A stretch of 64,000 nt of DNA from an uncultured Allomuricauda sp. (GTDB lineage: Bacteria; Bacteroidota; Bacteroidia; Flavobacteriales; Flavobacteriaceae), in assembly GCF_947495325.1 (NCBI RefSeq), contig NZ_CANLYK010000001.1:434001-498000 (forward strand). The letters run 5' to 3'. The notes under the pieces were generated by a model that made no database searches, was not told where the DNA came from, and saw only the letters and a program-made list of their open reading frames with translations. Numbering within the stretch: the first letter of the stretch is position 1; the number at the start of each line of letters is the position of its first letter. Shown here in pieces: positions 18,601 to 26,895 of this stretch. The translations under genes and the position numbers were made by a program.

Positions 18601-21600
18601 TATGTATGGTAAGTGTATATTCTATTTGGTCGTCACAGCCATTTAAATCGTTGTCAATTAAACCCGTATCTATTTTGGTCAGTCCCACGGCCACGGTATC
18701 AAAACAGGTTCCGGTGACATTCGTTACGGTGTCAGCATCATCATCAAAAAGGGTAGGGTGGGAAAGGTCGGAGATTTGGACTCCAACAGCAGGAACTGCA
18801 AATACCTCTGCTTGCCCTGTGACATCACCATTGTTGTTGTTGATATCCGTTTCTAAGATGTCGTAGTTTCTTTGATATACCCATATTTCATTAGGCTCTA
18901 AAATACCATTACCGTCATCCCCGGAACTAGGTCCGGGTATATCGTTACCCAATTCAGAATCATTGACAACAATTGTGGTCAAATCCACATTGCCCTCGTT
19001 GGACACCCGAATGGTATATTGGATGGCATCAAGACAACCATCAGCATCAGTGTCAATCAAGCTATTGACATCCGCTTCTTTTATGATTCCGATGGCTGCA
19101 GTATCTGCACAAGTTCCTGTTACATCAGTGAATGTGATACTTTGATCGGTGAAATCAGTGGGATGGGATAATTCGTCAGGAACTGGAGTTCCAGACCCTA
19201 CAATGGTCGTAAGAAGGGTTGCTTGATTTTCCAGCGGAGAATTATCAATATCGTCTTGAAGAATATCATATCTGGAAGTATAAACCCATTCTTCACCAAT
19301 ATCAAGTTGGTTATCGCTATCTACATCGCCATTATTTGGGTTGGGTAAACTTATAAGGTTGGTTAGGTTATCAACTAGAGATGTAATACTCAAATCCACG
19401 TTTCCCGAATTACGGACTCTGTAGATATAATCGATTGCATCAGGGCATGTATCCGCGTCGGTGTCTACGGGTAGGGCAGCCGAGATCAATAGCATTTCGA
19501 CCACAGGATTTTGACAAGATGTTAGATCGGCAACTGTGACATCAGCAGACAGGGGGTCGCTTGGATGTGAGTCATCGGTTACCGGAATCAATGTGTTTTG
19601 GACGACTGCGTTGACCGTGGCCTGGTTTGTTACAGCCCCAAGGTTCAGTTCGCCCTGCGTGATATTATAGGTGGATGTGTATGTCCATGTTTCCCCAGCT
19701 TCTAAAACATCATTACTATTGGCATCCCCATTTGGTCCGGCAATAGGATTTCCGAGGTCATCGGAGAGCACTATATTCACCAAATTAACACTACCGGCCC
19801 TTGTCAATTCGTACTGATATTCCAGGGAGCCGGTACAAGCCCCCGGATTGTTAACGCTTAAAACCAGGGAGATACCTGCGTTAAAGGTATCACAGGCCCC
19901 GGAGACATCTATTGAGGTCAAGCCCGCCGAGGATTCATCTGTGGGATGTGACTGGTCGGAGGTAGGTGTTCCGGAACCGACAATGTTTGCGGTGGCAGTG
20001 GCCTGATTATTCAAGACCATATTGGTAATATTATCTTCTGTGATGTCATGGGTAGCTGTGTAGAACTGCGTTTCCCCCAAATCCAATATACCATTATTGT
20101 TGGGGTCCGTGACAAGGACTATGGCATTAGTCAAAATATCGGTCACAACAAGGTTGTCCAGGTCAACATTGCCATTGTTCGTTACCTGGTAGGTATAGAC
20201 CACAACGTCATCGCAGTTGTCGCTGTCCGAGTCGGCAGTGGTAGCGGTCAGTAGTACGGCCAGCTCCGGGGATTGGCAAGATGTTAAATCGGTAATCGTG
20301 ACATCATCGTCTTGGGGGTCTGAGGGGTGGGAATCATCGATAACCGGAATCAACGTGTTTTCAACAACTGCGGTGACCATGGCCTGGTTTGTTACAGCCC
20401 CAAGATTTAGTTGATCTTGTGTAATGTTATAGGCCGTTGATGTGTATGTCCATGTTTCCCCATCTTCCAAAACATCATTATTATTGTCATCACCAGTAGG
20501 TATTGTAATTATAATATTTCCCAGATTATCTGTGAGTGTTATGTTCTGTAAATTAACACTGCCCGCCCTTGTCACTTCGTACAGATATTCCAGAGAGCCA
20601 GTACAGTTAAGATTGATATCTCTTAATATCAGGGAGATGTCAGCATCAAAGTTGTCACAGGCCCCGGAGACATCTACTGAGGTCAGCCCAGCCGAGGATT
20701 CATCGGTGGGATGGGACAGGTCCGAGGTGGATGTTCCGGAACCGACAATGTTCGCGGTGGCAGTGGCCTGATTGTTCAAAGGATTGTCGGTAATATTTTC
20801 TGGTGTGATGGGATGAGCAGACGTGTAGATCCATATTTCCGTTGTATCCAATCTACCGTTGCCATTAATGTCGCCAAGATTTGGGTTTTGAAGTATAGGA
20901 GTGGTACCCAGATCATCAGTAACCGTAACCATTTCCAAATCAACATTGCCCTTGTTCGTTACCTGATAGGTATAGACCACAACGTCATCGCAGTTGTCGT
21001 TGTTCGAGTCGGCAGTAGTACCGGTCAGCAGTACGACCAACTCTGGGGATTGGCAGGATATTAGATCGGTAACCGTGAAATCATCGGACAGGGGGTCGCT
21101 TGGATGTGAAAAATCGGTAATGATGTCTCCTGTTCCATTGATTTCCACAGATACTTCGGCTTGATTCTGTACCTCTCCTTGTTGTATATCATCTTGGGTT
21201 ATGGTATAATATGCATTGAATCCCCAAGTTTCCCCAGGACTCATTTTACCATCACCGCCGCTATCAGTGATGGGACCGATAATGGAACTACTAGCAAGAA
21301 ATGAGTCATTAAGTTGTACGTTTTGAAATTCCTCTGGCCCCAAACTTTCATTGATAACAGAAAAAGAATATTCGATGGTTGTACAAGGCGCAAAACCTGC
21401 TGGATCCAAATCTCCTGTTTTTACAAGTGAAACCCTGGGTTGGCATTCGCTTATATCTGTTATGGTATCGCCATCATCTAAGGGGTCATCTGGATGCGAA
21501 TCATCATCCACAGTTATCATGCCCATCCCGTTTACACTTCCACTTACCGTTGCCTGCCCTGCCCTTACCTCTCCAGCAATTCTTTCTTCGGAAGAAATGC

Positions 21601-22063
21601 TGTAAGAAACGGTAAATGTCCACTCTTCACCAACCTCCAATAAATCATTGCCGTTATCATCCCCATCATTACCAACCAAAGATACATTTACAATACCCAA
21701 TGCTGTGTCGTTCAATAAGATAAATTCGAAACGTTCTCCATTGGTACTCTGGTTGGTTATATAATAGGTATAATCAATAGTTGTGCAGAGTTGGATTCCG
21801 GCTCCGCCAGGATTTAATACCCCTTCTTTTACCAAACCAATTGCTGGGACATATAAATTGTGGTCAACCGTAGTTGCTATAGAACTTGCATCCTTTTTAG
21901 CTGTTGATGCGCTATTTTTTGAAGAAACTTTGTCCGCTACTAATTTTATCTTTGAACTTAGGCCAGAAATATGGTTTGAGTTACTTACAACTAGAAAAAA
22001 AGCAAACAAAAGTTGACCTAGGCGCCTTCTCCTTACCATTATTTTAAGAGTATTGGGGAGCAT
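15623..22063 (-). CDS. Giant T9SS type B surface adhesin with 15 tandem acidic repeats
   Basis: This 2146-residue protein begins with a basic signal region (VRRRRLGQLLFAFFLVVSNSN). The ATG at 22039 may be the true start rather than 22063. A Ser/Lys linker follows, then from about residue 73 fifteen repeats of about 130 residues in the DUF11/DUF7507 style. Each later repeat carries an Asp-rich D-x-D-x-D-x-C-x-D segment such as DSDTDNCPD, which looks like a calcium-binding turn. Each also has a Cys near its start and a YNIT-type strand. Residues 2037-2146 form a gliding-motility-associated C-terminal (CHU_C, type B sorting) domain with TGITPNGDGINDFF and LKIYNRWG. The protein should be secreted by T9SS, presented with the SprF-like protein, and act as a SprB-like adhesin. 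It is the first gene of the operon, with a 10-bp inverted repeat 37 bp upstream. Confidence 0.9.
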   Translation of the reverse strand: MLPNTLKIMVRRRRLGQLLFAFFLVVSNSNHISGLSSKIKLVADKVSSKNSASTAKKDASSIATTVDHNLYVPAIGLVKEGVLNPGGAGIQLCTTIDYTYYITNQSTNGERFEFILLNDTALGIVNVSLVGNDGDDNGNDLLEVGEEWTFTVSYSISSEERIAGEVRAGQATVSGSVNGMGMITVDDDSHPDDPLDDGDTITDISECQPRVSLVKTGDLDPAGFAPCTTIEYSFSVINESLGPEEFQNVQLNDSFLASSSIIGPITDSGGDGKMSPGETWGFNAYYTITQDDIQQGEVQNQAEVSVEINGTGDIITDFSHPSDPLSDDFTVTDLISCQSPELVVLLTGTTADSNNDNCDDVVVYTYQVTNKGNVDLEMVTVTDDLGTTPILQNPNLGDINGNGRLDTTEIWIYTSAHPITPENITDNPLNNQATATANIVGSGTSTSDLSHPTDESSAGLTSVDVSGACDNFDADISLILRDINLNCTGSLEYLYEVTRAGSVNLQNITLTDNLGNIIITIPTGDDNNNDVLEDGETWTYTSTAYNITQDQLNLGAVTNQAMVTAVVENTLIPVIDDSHPSDPQDDDVTITDLTSCQSPELAVLLTATTADSDSDNCDDVVVYTYQVTNNGNVDLDNLVVTDILTNAIVLVTDPNNNGILDLGETQFYTATHDITEDNITNMVLNNQATATANIVGSGTPTSDQSHPTDESSAGLTSIDVSGACDTFNAGISLVLSVNNPGACTGSLEYQYELTRAGSVNLVNIVLSDDLGNPIAGPNGDANSNDVLEAGETWTYTSTYNITQGELNLGAVTNQATVNAVVQNTLIPVTDDSHPSDPLSADVTVADLTSCQNPVVEMLLISAALPVDTDADTCPDAIDYIYRVRNSGNVDLSITSLVDNLTNLISLPNPNNGDVDSDNQLDIGEEWVYTSRYDILQDDIDNSPLENQATLLTTIVGSGTPVPDELSHPTDFTDQSITFTDVTGTCADTAAIGIIKEADVNSLIDTDADGCLDAIQYTIRVSNEGNVDLTTIVVNDSELGNDIPGPSSGDDGNGILEPNEIWVYQRNYDILETDINNNNGDVTGQAEVFAVPAVGVQISDLSHPTLFDDDADTVTNVTGTCFDTVAVGLTKIDTGLIDNDLNGCDDQIEYTLTIHNLGGMDLNITDLHDDQLNDITAGPFLESGNADGVLEIGETWQYDGIGIYNITEPDATLGSVTGRARVTAQPIGTAVSIMDESHPTDETDVGDTVVNIPGACADGPSIAVTRVLQMMDTDTDGCNDQIDFVIEVSNSGGLDLINIVLTDDQLGNLVNPSGDVGNDGILLQGAGEVWTYSGSYNITQGDIDGGDIFSRATVQAESSVGNFPVQDISHPTDPADDADNEILFSGACDDTVGISIIRNTVLEDSGDGDNCTDRIAITIEVTNTGNAPLENVVVNDDLLVNAPTLSSNGNGDTILDSGETWEYTGSYDLDQADIDGINVISGADVRALHIGSTFQVVDDSHPSAPNLDQDNDNDVSGACADTAEITLTRTHSLSDSDTDNCPDTIDFRIVVTNSGQVDLDTVVLTNDQLPSPVIGPDDESINTNGILEVGEEWTYTGSYNITPENITNTPLISAATVTAEPLGSTFQVSDNDQNNIDLSSACASFSAAVSVTLLDSLSDSNNDGCDDRIIYTYTVSNVGSSDLGQIVLTDDLGNTITAPTPNPGDLDNDNEIDQMEDWVFTATYFITQTDIDNSPQLRFNQANVSAQPIGNNTSVTADSNTASTDVSSACPSEVASIGLIKTASLFDSDDDNCNDSVLYFFTVENLGNIALENILLEDFFLGITLTEPNSRNLNEDEILDIGEQWNYNLVRPIVEEDIDRTFVENQAMVTAYRTDLPDTFITDFSHQSTYSLDDLTSISVIGACINTSAGIGLVKTGELFDSTNDGCLESIRYTFRIANLGNQPLTGLLLRDDLFENPIEGPLSGDDNDNDILEVNEEWTYAVVYGITQEDLNIGFVENQATITANVVEQENFIVNDISDSDLFTRDNLTRVSVIEACFGGTIGDSDFKIFTGITPNGDGINDFFRIRGIENFPDNSLKIYNRWGVLVYEANQYGEGSNLFSGTSFGRATVAEDRSLPTGTYFYILTFSSDNPGKESYSGYLYINRD
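15956..21847 (-). repeat. Fifteen tandem repeats (about 130 aa, 390 bp each) inside the adhesin gene
   Basis: Counting the conserved Cys/N-terminal strand of each unit gives 15 units between residues 73 and 2036. Most are diverged. Units 3-4 (residues 337-595, bases 20279-21055) and 5-6 (residues 596-849, bases 19517-20278) form a two-unit super-repeat with long near-identical stretches, for example CDDVVVYTYQVTN and CTGSLEY in both copies. This points to a recent duplication of about 0.77 kb. Confidence 0.85.
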
Positions 22064-22099
22064 AGTTTTATACCATTAACAAATTTTAATGTTAGATAT

Positions 22100-22130
22100 C
22101 TGCCTTGTTGATAGCGTAAAAACAAGGCAG
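22100..22130. promoter_or_regulatory. 10-bp perfect inverted repeat upstream of the adhesin operon
   Basis: CTGCCTTGTT (22100-22109) and AACAAGGCAG (22121-22130) form a perfect 10-bp stem around an 11-nt spacer, 37 nt before the adhesin start. Neither strand has a T-run after it, so it is not a classic terminator. It could be a 5' leader hairpin or a protein-binding palindrome. The 22064-22320 gap otherwise holds no gene I can support and no clear TAnnTTTG box. Confidence 0.5.
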
Positions 22131-22320
22131 GGAGTGCATGTTACAATGAAATTAAGTAGACATTGGAAAAAAGAGGGGTGCTAATTCACAAACCCATTAT
22201 AGGATTTGACGGAGATACCATCTGGATTGATGATGCCGAAACAAAAAACATTGTTTTAAGTAGGGTTTTAGACGTTATCCTGTTTGTGGTAGTCTTACCA
22301 AGATATCTGGAAAACCAACC

Positions 22321-25098
22321 CTATAATTTGTTTTCTAGATATTTAGCGGTAATTGATTTCGGATTTTGGATCAGCTCTTCGGGAGTACCCTCAGCAACTA
22401 AATACCCGCCGTTTTCTCCACCTTCTGGGCCAAGGTCGATGATATAATCCGCACATTTGATCAATTCAATATTGTGTTCGATCACAATTACGGAATGTCC
22501 TTTTCCAATTAATTCATCAAAAGATTTAAGCAGTTTTTTAATGTCGTGAAAATGTAAGCCTGTAGTGGGCTCATCAAAAATGAACAAGGCTTTTTCCTTG
22601 GTATTTCCCTTCACTAAAAACGAAGCGAGTTTAATTCGTTGGGCCTCACCACCTGAAAGGGTAGAGGAGGACTGTCCCAGAGTAACATAACCCAAACCTA
22701 CATCTTGAAGGGGCTGTAGCTTGCTTACTACTTTTGTTTGGGAATGGGTTTTAAAATGCTCTATGGCTTCATCTATTGTAAGATTTAGAATGTCGTCAAT
22801 ACTTTTACCTTCAAATTTAACCTCAAGGATTTCTTTTTTAAAGCGTTTTCCAGCGCACACATCACATTCCAAATGCACATCAGCCATAAACTGCATTTCT
22901 ACAGTGATCTCTCCTTCTCCCTTACATTTTTCACATCGACCTCCATCAACATTAAAAGAAAAGTGTTTGGGCTGATACCCTCTTAGTTTACTCAACTTTT
23001 GCGATGAGAACAGCGTACGAATATCATCATAGGCCTTAATATAGGTAACGGGGTTGGAGCGGGAGGAGCGGCCAATTGGATTCTGATCTACAAACTCCAC
23101 ATGTTTAATATGGGAATATTTGCCTTCCATTTTGGTAAATTGCCCCGCTTTTTCACCATAACCTCCAATTTCTTTTAGAATTGAGGGATATACTATTTTC
23201 TTTACCAAGGTGCTTTTGCCACTTCCAGATACTCCCGTAACCACGGTCAGTACATTTAAGGGAAAGGTTACATCAATATTTTTAAGGTTATTCTCCCGGG
23301 CTCCTTTTATTTGAATGTATTGTTTGGAATTTCTACGTTCCTTTGGCACTTCAATTTCTTTGGTACCATTTAAATAATCAGCAGTTAAGGAATTTGATTT
23401 TAATATGGCATCCATACTTCCAGTGGCCACTACTTCGCCACCCAAGGTTCCGGCTTCTGGACCTATATCTATGACTTCATCGGCCGCTTTCATAATATCT
23501 TCATCGTGCTCCACTACAATAACGGTATTTCCCAAATCCCGAAGGGATAACAATACTTCAATCAGGTTTTCGGTATCTTTTGGATGCAAACCAATGCTTG
23601 GCTCATCCAAAATATACATGGAACCCACCAAACTACTTCCCAAGGAAGTTGCCAAGTTGATGCGTTGACTTTCACCTCCTGAAAGCGTGTTTGACTTTCG
23701 ATTTAGAGTTAGGTAGCTTAAGCCTACTTTACTTAAAAAGTCTAATCGCGTAGTTATTTCTTTAAGTAAGCGTTTGGCAATGGTAGTATCATGTTCAGAT
23801 AATTCCAGTGCTTCAAAAAATGGCATCAACTTTTTGATGGGCAATTCAATTAAATCAGAAATGGAATATCCCCCAACTTTCACATAATTGGCTTCTTCCC
23901 TAAGCCGCTTGCCTTTACAAACCGAACATTTAGTCTTGCCTCGATAACGGGAAAGCATTACCCGATTTTGAATTTTATAGCTTTTTTCTTCCAACTGTTG
24001 AAAAAAAGCATGTATCCCCATAAAGTGTTCATTGCCATCCCAGACCAATTGTTTTTGTTCTTCGGTGAGTTCAAACCAAGGTTTGTGTATTGGGAAATCA
24101 AATTTATAGGCCGTATTGACCAATTCATCCCTGTACCAGCCCATACTTTCACCACGCCAAGGGAAAATTGCTTTTTCAAAAATTGATAGGGCCGTATTGG
24201 GAACGACCAAATCTTCATCTATTCCAATGACGTCTCCATAGCCTTCACATTTAGGGCAGGCCCCGTAGGGATTATTAAAACTGAAGAGATGCACATTGGG
24301 TTCTAAAAATTTTAAGCCGTCCAATTCAAACTGATTGCTGAAAGTTTTTGTTTCACTGCTTTCCAGGTTTTCAATGGCACATCTTCCTTTACCTTCAAAA
24401 AAGGCATTGTCCACTGCATTCGCCAAGCGATTGTAAAAGTCTTCATCGTCTTTAACAATTACCCGATCCACAACCAAATCAAACTTTCTGCCTATATCTT
24501 GGGGCACGTTGTCAATCCGAAGCACTTCTCCCTTATACTTAATTCTTGCATACCCTTGTTTTGAAAACAACTCCAGGGACTTTAATGAATCACGATCATT
24601 GGCGATGGTTATGGGCGCAAGCAATAGCAACTTAGTACCCTCTTCCAATGGTTTTATAGAATTGATAACATCGGTAACGGTGTCCTTTTTTACCTCATTC
24701 CCAGATACAGGGGACAGGGTTTTACCAATACGCGCGTATAGTAACTTTAGGTAATCATAAATTTCAGTGGTAGTTCCTACGGTTGACCTGGGGTTTGTGG
24801 AATTCACTTTTTGCTCAATCGCAATGGCGGGAGCTATACCTTTTATATAGTCAACTTTTGGCTTATCCAGTTTTCCCAAGAACTGTCTTGCATACGAAGA
24901 AAGGCTTTCCACATAGCGACGTTGGCCTTCGGCATAAAGTGTATCAAAAGCTAAACTGGACTTTCCAGAACCTGACAACCCAGTGATGACCACAAGCTTA
25001 TTTCTAGGGATTACTACATCTATGTTCTTTAAGTTATGCAGTTTGGCACCTTTTATGATAATATTTTGCTTTGGATTCACGCTATTGATAGTTGCCAT
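22321..25098 (-). CDS. uvrA: Excinuclease ABC subunit A (UvrA)
   Basis: The 925-residue protein is a standard UvrA, the DNA damage-recognition ATPase of nucleotide excision repair. It shows two Walker A motifs (GLSGSGKSS at 40-48 and GVSGSGKST), two ABC signatures ([18 protein letters not shown]) and two Walker B/switch regions ([18 protein letters not shown]). The zinc modules are CPKCEGYG with CSVCKG, and CEKCKGEG with CDVCAG. Length is normal. It is transcribed from a TATCTTTG box at 25124-25117, 19 nt before the ATG. No uvrB is nearby, as is common. Flavobacteria may carry a second uvrA, so this need not be the only copy. Confidence 0.97.
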   Translation of the reverse strand: MATINSVNPKQNIIIKGAKLHNLKNIDVVIPRNKLVVITGLSGSGKSSLAFDTLYAEGQRRYVESLSSYARQFLGKLDKPKVDYIKGIAPAIAIEQKVNSTNPRSTVGTTTEIYDYLKLLYARIGKTLSPVSGNEVKKDTVTDVINSIKPLEEGTKLLLLAPITIANDRDSLKSLELFSKQGYARIKYKGEVLRIDNVPQDIGRKFDLVVDRVIVKDDEDFYNRLANAVDNAFFEGKGRCAIENLESSETKTFSNQFELDGLKFLEPNVHLFSFNNPYGACPKCEGYGDVIGIDEDLVVPNTALSIFEKAIFPWRGESMGWYRDELVNTAYKFDFPIHKPWFELTEEQKQLVWDGNEHFMGIHAFFQQLEEKSYKIQNRVMLSRYRGKTKCSVCKGKRLREEANYVKVGGYSISDLIELPIKKLMPFFEALELSEHDTTIAKRLLKEITTRLDFLSKVGLSYLTLNRKSNTLSGGESQRINLATSLGSSLVGSMYILDEPSIGLHPKDTENLIEVLLSLRDLGNTVIVVEHDEDIMKAADEVIDIGPEAGTLGGEVVATGSMDAILKSNSLTADYLNGTKEIEVPKERRNSKQYIQIKGARENNLKNIDVTFPLNVLTVVTGVSGSGKSTLVKKIVYPSILKEIGGYGEKAGQFTKMEGKYSHIKHVEFVDQNPIGRSSRSNPVTYIKAYDDIRTLFSSQKLSKLRGYQPKHFSFNVDGGRCEKCKGEGEITVEMQFMADVHLECDVCAGKRFKKEILEVKFEGKSIDDILNLTIDEAIEHFKTHSQTKVVSKLQPLQDVGLGYVTLGQSSSTLSGGEAQRIKLASFLVKGNTKEKALFIFDEPTTGLHFHDIKKLLKSFDELIGKGHSVIVIEHNIELIKCADYIIDLGPEGGENGGYLVAEGTPEELIQNPKSITAKYLENKL

Positions 25099-25116
25099 AT
25101 GTTAAAATTAGGGTAC

Positions 25117-25124
25117 CAAAGATA
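25117..25124 (-). promoter_or_regulatory. -7 box (TATCTTTG) for uvrA
   Basis: On the minus strand the sequence reads TATCTTTG, an exact TAnnTTTG match, 19 nt upstream of the uvrA ATG. Confidence 0.6.
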
Positions 25125-25216
25125 CAATACCCCCCACTTAATACGTATATTGTATCAGTTAACATCTAAAAATGCCCAAATCACAACATTGTTTTTTCAT
25201 GGGTATACTGTTTTTC

Positions 25217-25224
25217 TATATTTG
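25217..25224 (+). promoter_or_regulatory. -7 box (TATATTTG) for the ECF sigma factor gene
   Basis: TATATTTG fits TAnnTTTG. It leaves a long leader of about 115 nt before the ATG at 25348. A TTG occurs 25 nt further upstream, slightly too far for the usual -33 spacing. The 25099-25347 gap holds only this box and the uvrA promoter. Confidence 0.45.
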
Positions 25225-25347
25225 ATGTGTAATTAAAAAACTGATAGGCCTATACAGAAATAATTACTTTTTTAAAATTAAGCTAAAAACTAAAGTCTTT
25301 CTTAACACAAGGAGGGGCTACTAATTTTAACCAAAAAAGTAATTTGT

Positions 25348-25929
25348 ATGGAACTACAGATTGAAGACTCGATATTAGTAAAGAATTACATTGCTGGAGA
25401 GGAAAACGCACTCGAAATCCTCATTAACAGGCATAATCAAAGAATTTCAAGTTTTATTTATTCAAAAGTGATGGATAGAGATGTTGCAGAGGACATCTTC
25501 CAAGACACTTTTATTAAAGTAATCAAAACGCTTAAGAAAGGTAGGTATAGTGAAGAAGGTAAATTTTTACCTTGGGTAATGAGAATAGCCCATAACCTTA
25601 TTATTGACCATTTTCGTAAGAATAAGAGAATGCCCAAGTTTGAAGGGAGCGATGACTTTAATATCTTTTCCGTTATTAAGGATGATAAACTAAATGCTGA
25701 AAAGCAGATTATCAAGAATCAAATTGATAGTGACCTTACACTTTTAATTGATGAATTACCTGAAGATCAGAAGGAAGTTTTGTTAATGCGTATCTATAAG
25801 GATATGAGTTTTAAGGAGATATCCGAAAACACTGGGGTAAGCATAAACACTGCCCTTGGTAGAATGCGCTATGCCCTGATTAACCTTAGAAAGATTGTTG
25901 AACGCAATAATATCGTTTTAACGAATTAA
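25348..25929 (+). CDS. ECF-type RNA polymerase sigma factor (sigma-70 family)
   Basis: The 193-residue protein has sigma region 2 at about 10-80, with RDVAEDIFQDTFIKVIK and the promoter-melting segment FLPWVMRIAHNLIIDHFRKNKR. A spacer of about 30 residues follows, then region 4 at about 130-185 with LPEDQKEVLLMRIYKDMSFKEISENTGVSINTALGRMRYAL. No transmembrane anti-sigma gene is next to it. Instead a 47-residue ORF follows 72 nt downstream on the same strand. ECF factors of this flavobacterial type often act without a FecR-like partner; the regulon is not deducible. The long leader and an isolated promoter suggest separate regulation. Confidence 0.93.
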   Translation: MELQIEDSILVKNYIAGEENALEILINRHNQRISSFIYSKVMDRDVAEDIFQDTFIKVIKTLKKGRYSEEGKFLPWVMRIAHNLIIDHFRKNKRMPKFEGSDDFNIFSVIKDDKLNAEKQIIKNQIDSDLTLLIDELPEDQKEVLLMRIYKDMSFKEISENTGVSINTALGRMRYALINLRKIVERNNIVLTN

Positions 25930-26001
25930 TCTGCATTCCAACGAACATAGCAATATTTCAATTCTAGCGGCGTTATCTAATTGTAACATTAATGCTAGAA
26001 T

Positions 26002-26145
26002 ATGGAAAACATTTACTCTGAAGAACAAGAAACTGTAAAATCAGTTAAAGCAAGACGAGAAACCATTGATTTCTTGTTGAGCTACTCTAAATCGATTCAA
26101 GTAGTTGATTACAAAAGCCACAAATTCGAAGTGACATTGAATTAA
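26002..26145 (+). CDS. Small conserved-looking 47-residue protein behind the ECF sigma factor
   Basis: The ORF starts at an ATG at 26002 and ends with TAA at 26145, just before a strong terminator hairpin. It encodes a charged helical peptide with the core RRETIDFLLSYSKSIQVV followed by a short strand ending in FEVTLN. It has no signal peptide or membrane helix. The ETIDFLLxYSKS core is of a kind I associate with short flavobacterial proteins of unknown function. Its place between the sigma gene and the terminator suggests co-transcription. A role as a small modulator of the sigma factor is possible but unproven. Confidence 0.65.
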   Translation: MENIYSEEQETVKSVKARRETIDFLLSYSKSIQVVDYKSHKFEVTLN

Positions 26146-26160
26146 CAGCTTTAAAAAAAC

Positions 26161-26191
26161 AAAAAAGAGCCGCTAATTGCGGCTCTTTTTT
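26161..26191. terminator. Bidirectional intrinsic terminator between the sigma-factor unit and nth
   Basis: A 13-bp stem (26161-26173 with 26179-26191) with a TAATT loop is A-rich on the left and T-rich on the right. It can therefore stop transcription from both convergent units. The nth stop codon (26173-26175) lies inside it. Confidence 0.9.
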
Positions 26192-26838
26192 GTTTTATAG
26201 TAGTCGTTCAACACCGTTTTTCTCCCAATTGCTTTGGTAATGATGTCTTTTTCAATGTCCCAACCTCTGGCGGGAGAGTATTCACGACCGTACCAAATTA
26301 TTTGAAGGTGTAGCTTATTCCATGTTTCTTTTGGGAATAATCGTTTTGCATCTTTTTCCGTTTGCACAACATTTTTTCCATTGCTAAAACCCCACCGGTA
26401 CATAAGTCTATGGATATGTGTGTCTACTGGAAAGGCGGGAATGCCAAATGCCTGTGAAACAACTACACTTGCAGTTTTATGGCCAACGGCCGGTAATTCT
26501 TCCAACGATTCAATGTCTTTTGGAACTTCTCCGTTGTATTTTTCAATCAATATTTTAGATAACCCATGAATACCTTTGGATTTCATAGGGGAGAGTCCTA
26601 CGGGTCTTATAATTTCCCTAATTTCATCCACCGTGAGTTTTACCATATCATAGGGATTATCTGCCTCTGCAAACAATAATGGTGTAATTTTATTTACTCT
26701 TACATCTGTACTTTGCGCTGATAACAAAACTGCAATTAATAGTGTATATGGGTCCTTATGGTCCAATGGAATTGGAATTGTGGGATATAGTCTATCCAAA
26801 GTAGTGGTCGCAAAATTTACCTTGTCTTGTTTAGTCAT
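26173..26838 (-). CDS. nth: Endonuclease III (Nth) lacking the Fe-S cluster cysteines
   Basis: The 221-residue base-excision-repair glycosylase/AP lyase has the helix-hairpin-helix LPAVGHKTASVV with the catalytic Lys. The catalytic Asp is in PVDTHIHR. E. coli Nth ends in a C-x6-C-x2-C-x5-C loop that binds a 4Fe-4S cluster. Here the equivalent region reads YGREYSPARGWDIEKDIITK and contains no cysteine, so the cluster must be absent. The rest of the fold is complete and length is normal, so the enzyme is probably active. It is divergent from the peroxiredoxin gene and ends within the shared terminator. Confidence 0.92.
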   Translation of the reverse strand: MTKQDKVNFATTTLDRLYPTIPIPLDHKDPYTLLIAVLLSAQSTDVRVNKITPLLFAEADNPYDMVKLTVDEIREIIRPVGLSPMKSKGIHGLSKILIEKYNGEVPKDIESLEELPAVGHKTASVVVSQAFGIPAFPVDTHIHRLMYRWGFSNGKNVVQTEKDAKRLFPKETWNKLHLQIIWYGREYSPARGWDIEKDIITKAIGRKTVLNDYYKTKKSRN

Positions 26839-26853
26839 TTTTGTTTAACTTTG
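26822..26853 (+). promoter_or_regulatory. Promoter for the peroxiredoxin gene (TTG, 21-nt spacer, TAACTTTG)
   Basis: TAACTTTG at 26846-26853 is an exact -7 match, and a TTG at 26822-26824 sits 21 nt upstream, the expected -33 spacing. It overlaps the 5' end of the divergent nth gene. The ATG at 26896 is about 42 nt downstream. Confidence 0.6.
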
Positions 26854-26895
26854 AATAAAATATATTAAACAATATAATTAAAAATCATATTGCAT

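Noticed and set aside
15882-21615. Many long plus-strand ORFs opposite the adhesin gene
   Set aside because: They are shadows of the low-stop repeated coding sequence, with Ser/Val/Thr-rich translations and no recognisable domains.
15956-21847. Repeated DNA in the adhesin gene as a possible CRISPR or other array
   Set aside because: The repeats are 390 bp, in frame, coding for protein domains, and diverged as expected for tandem domain duplication.
22163-22447. Plus-strand ORF with a HAD-like phrase IIGFDGDTIWIDD
   Set aside because: The phrase lacks one Asp of the HAD motif FDADDTLW, the frame runs into the uvrA gene on the other strand and no further HAD motifs follow. At most a decayed remnant; not supported.
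25309-25317. AAGGAGGGG as a Shine-Dalgarno site for the ECF sigma factor
   Set aside because: It lies 31 nt before the ATG, far too distant, and Bacteroidetes rarely use SD sequences.
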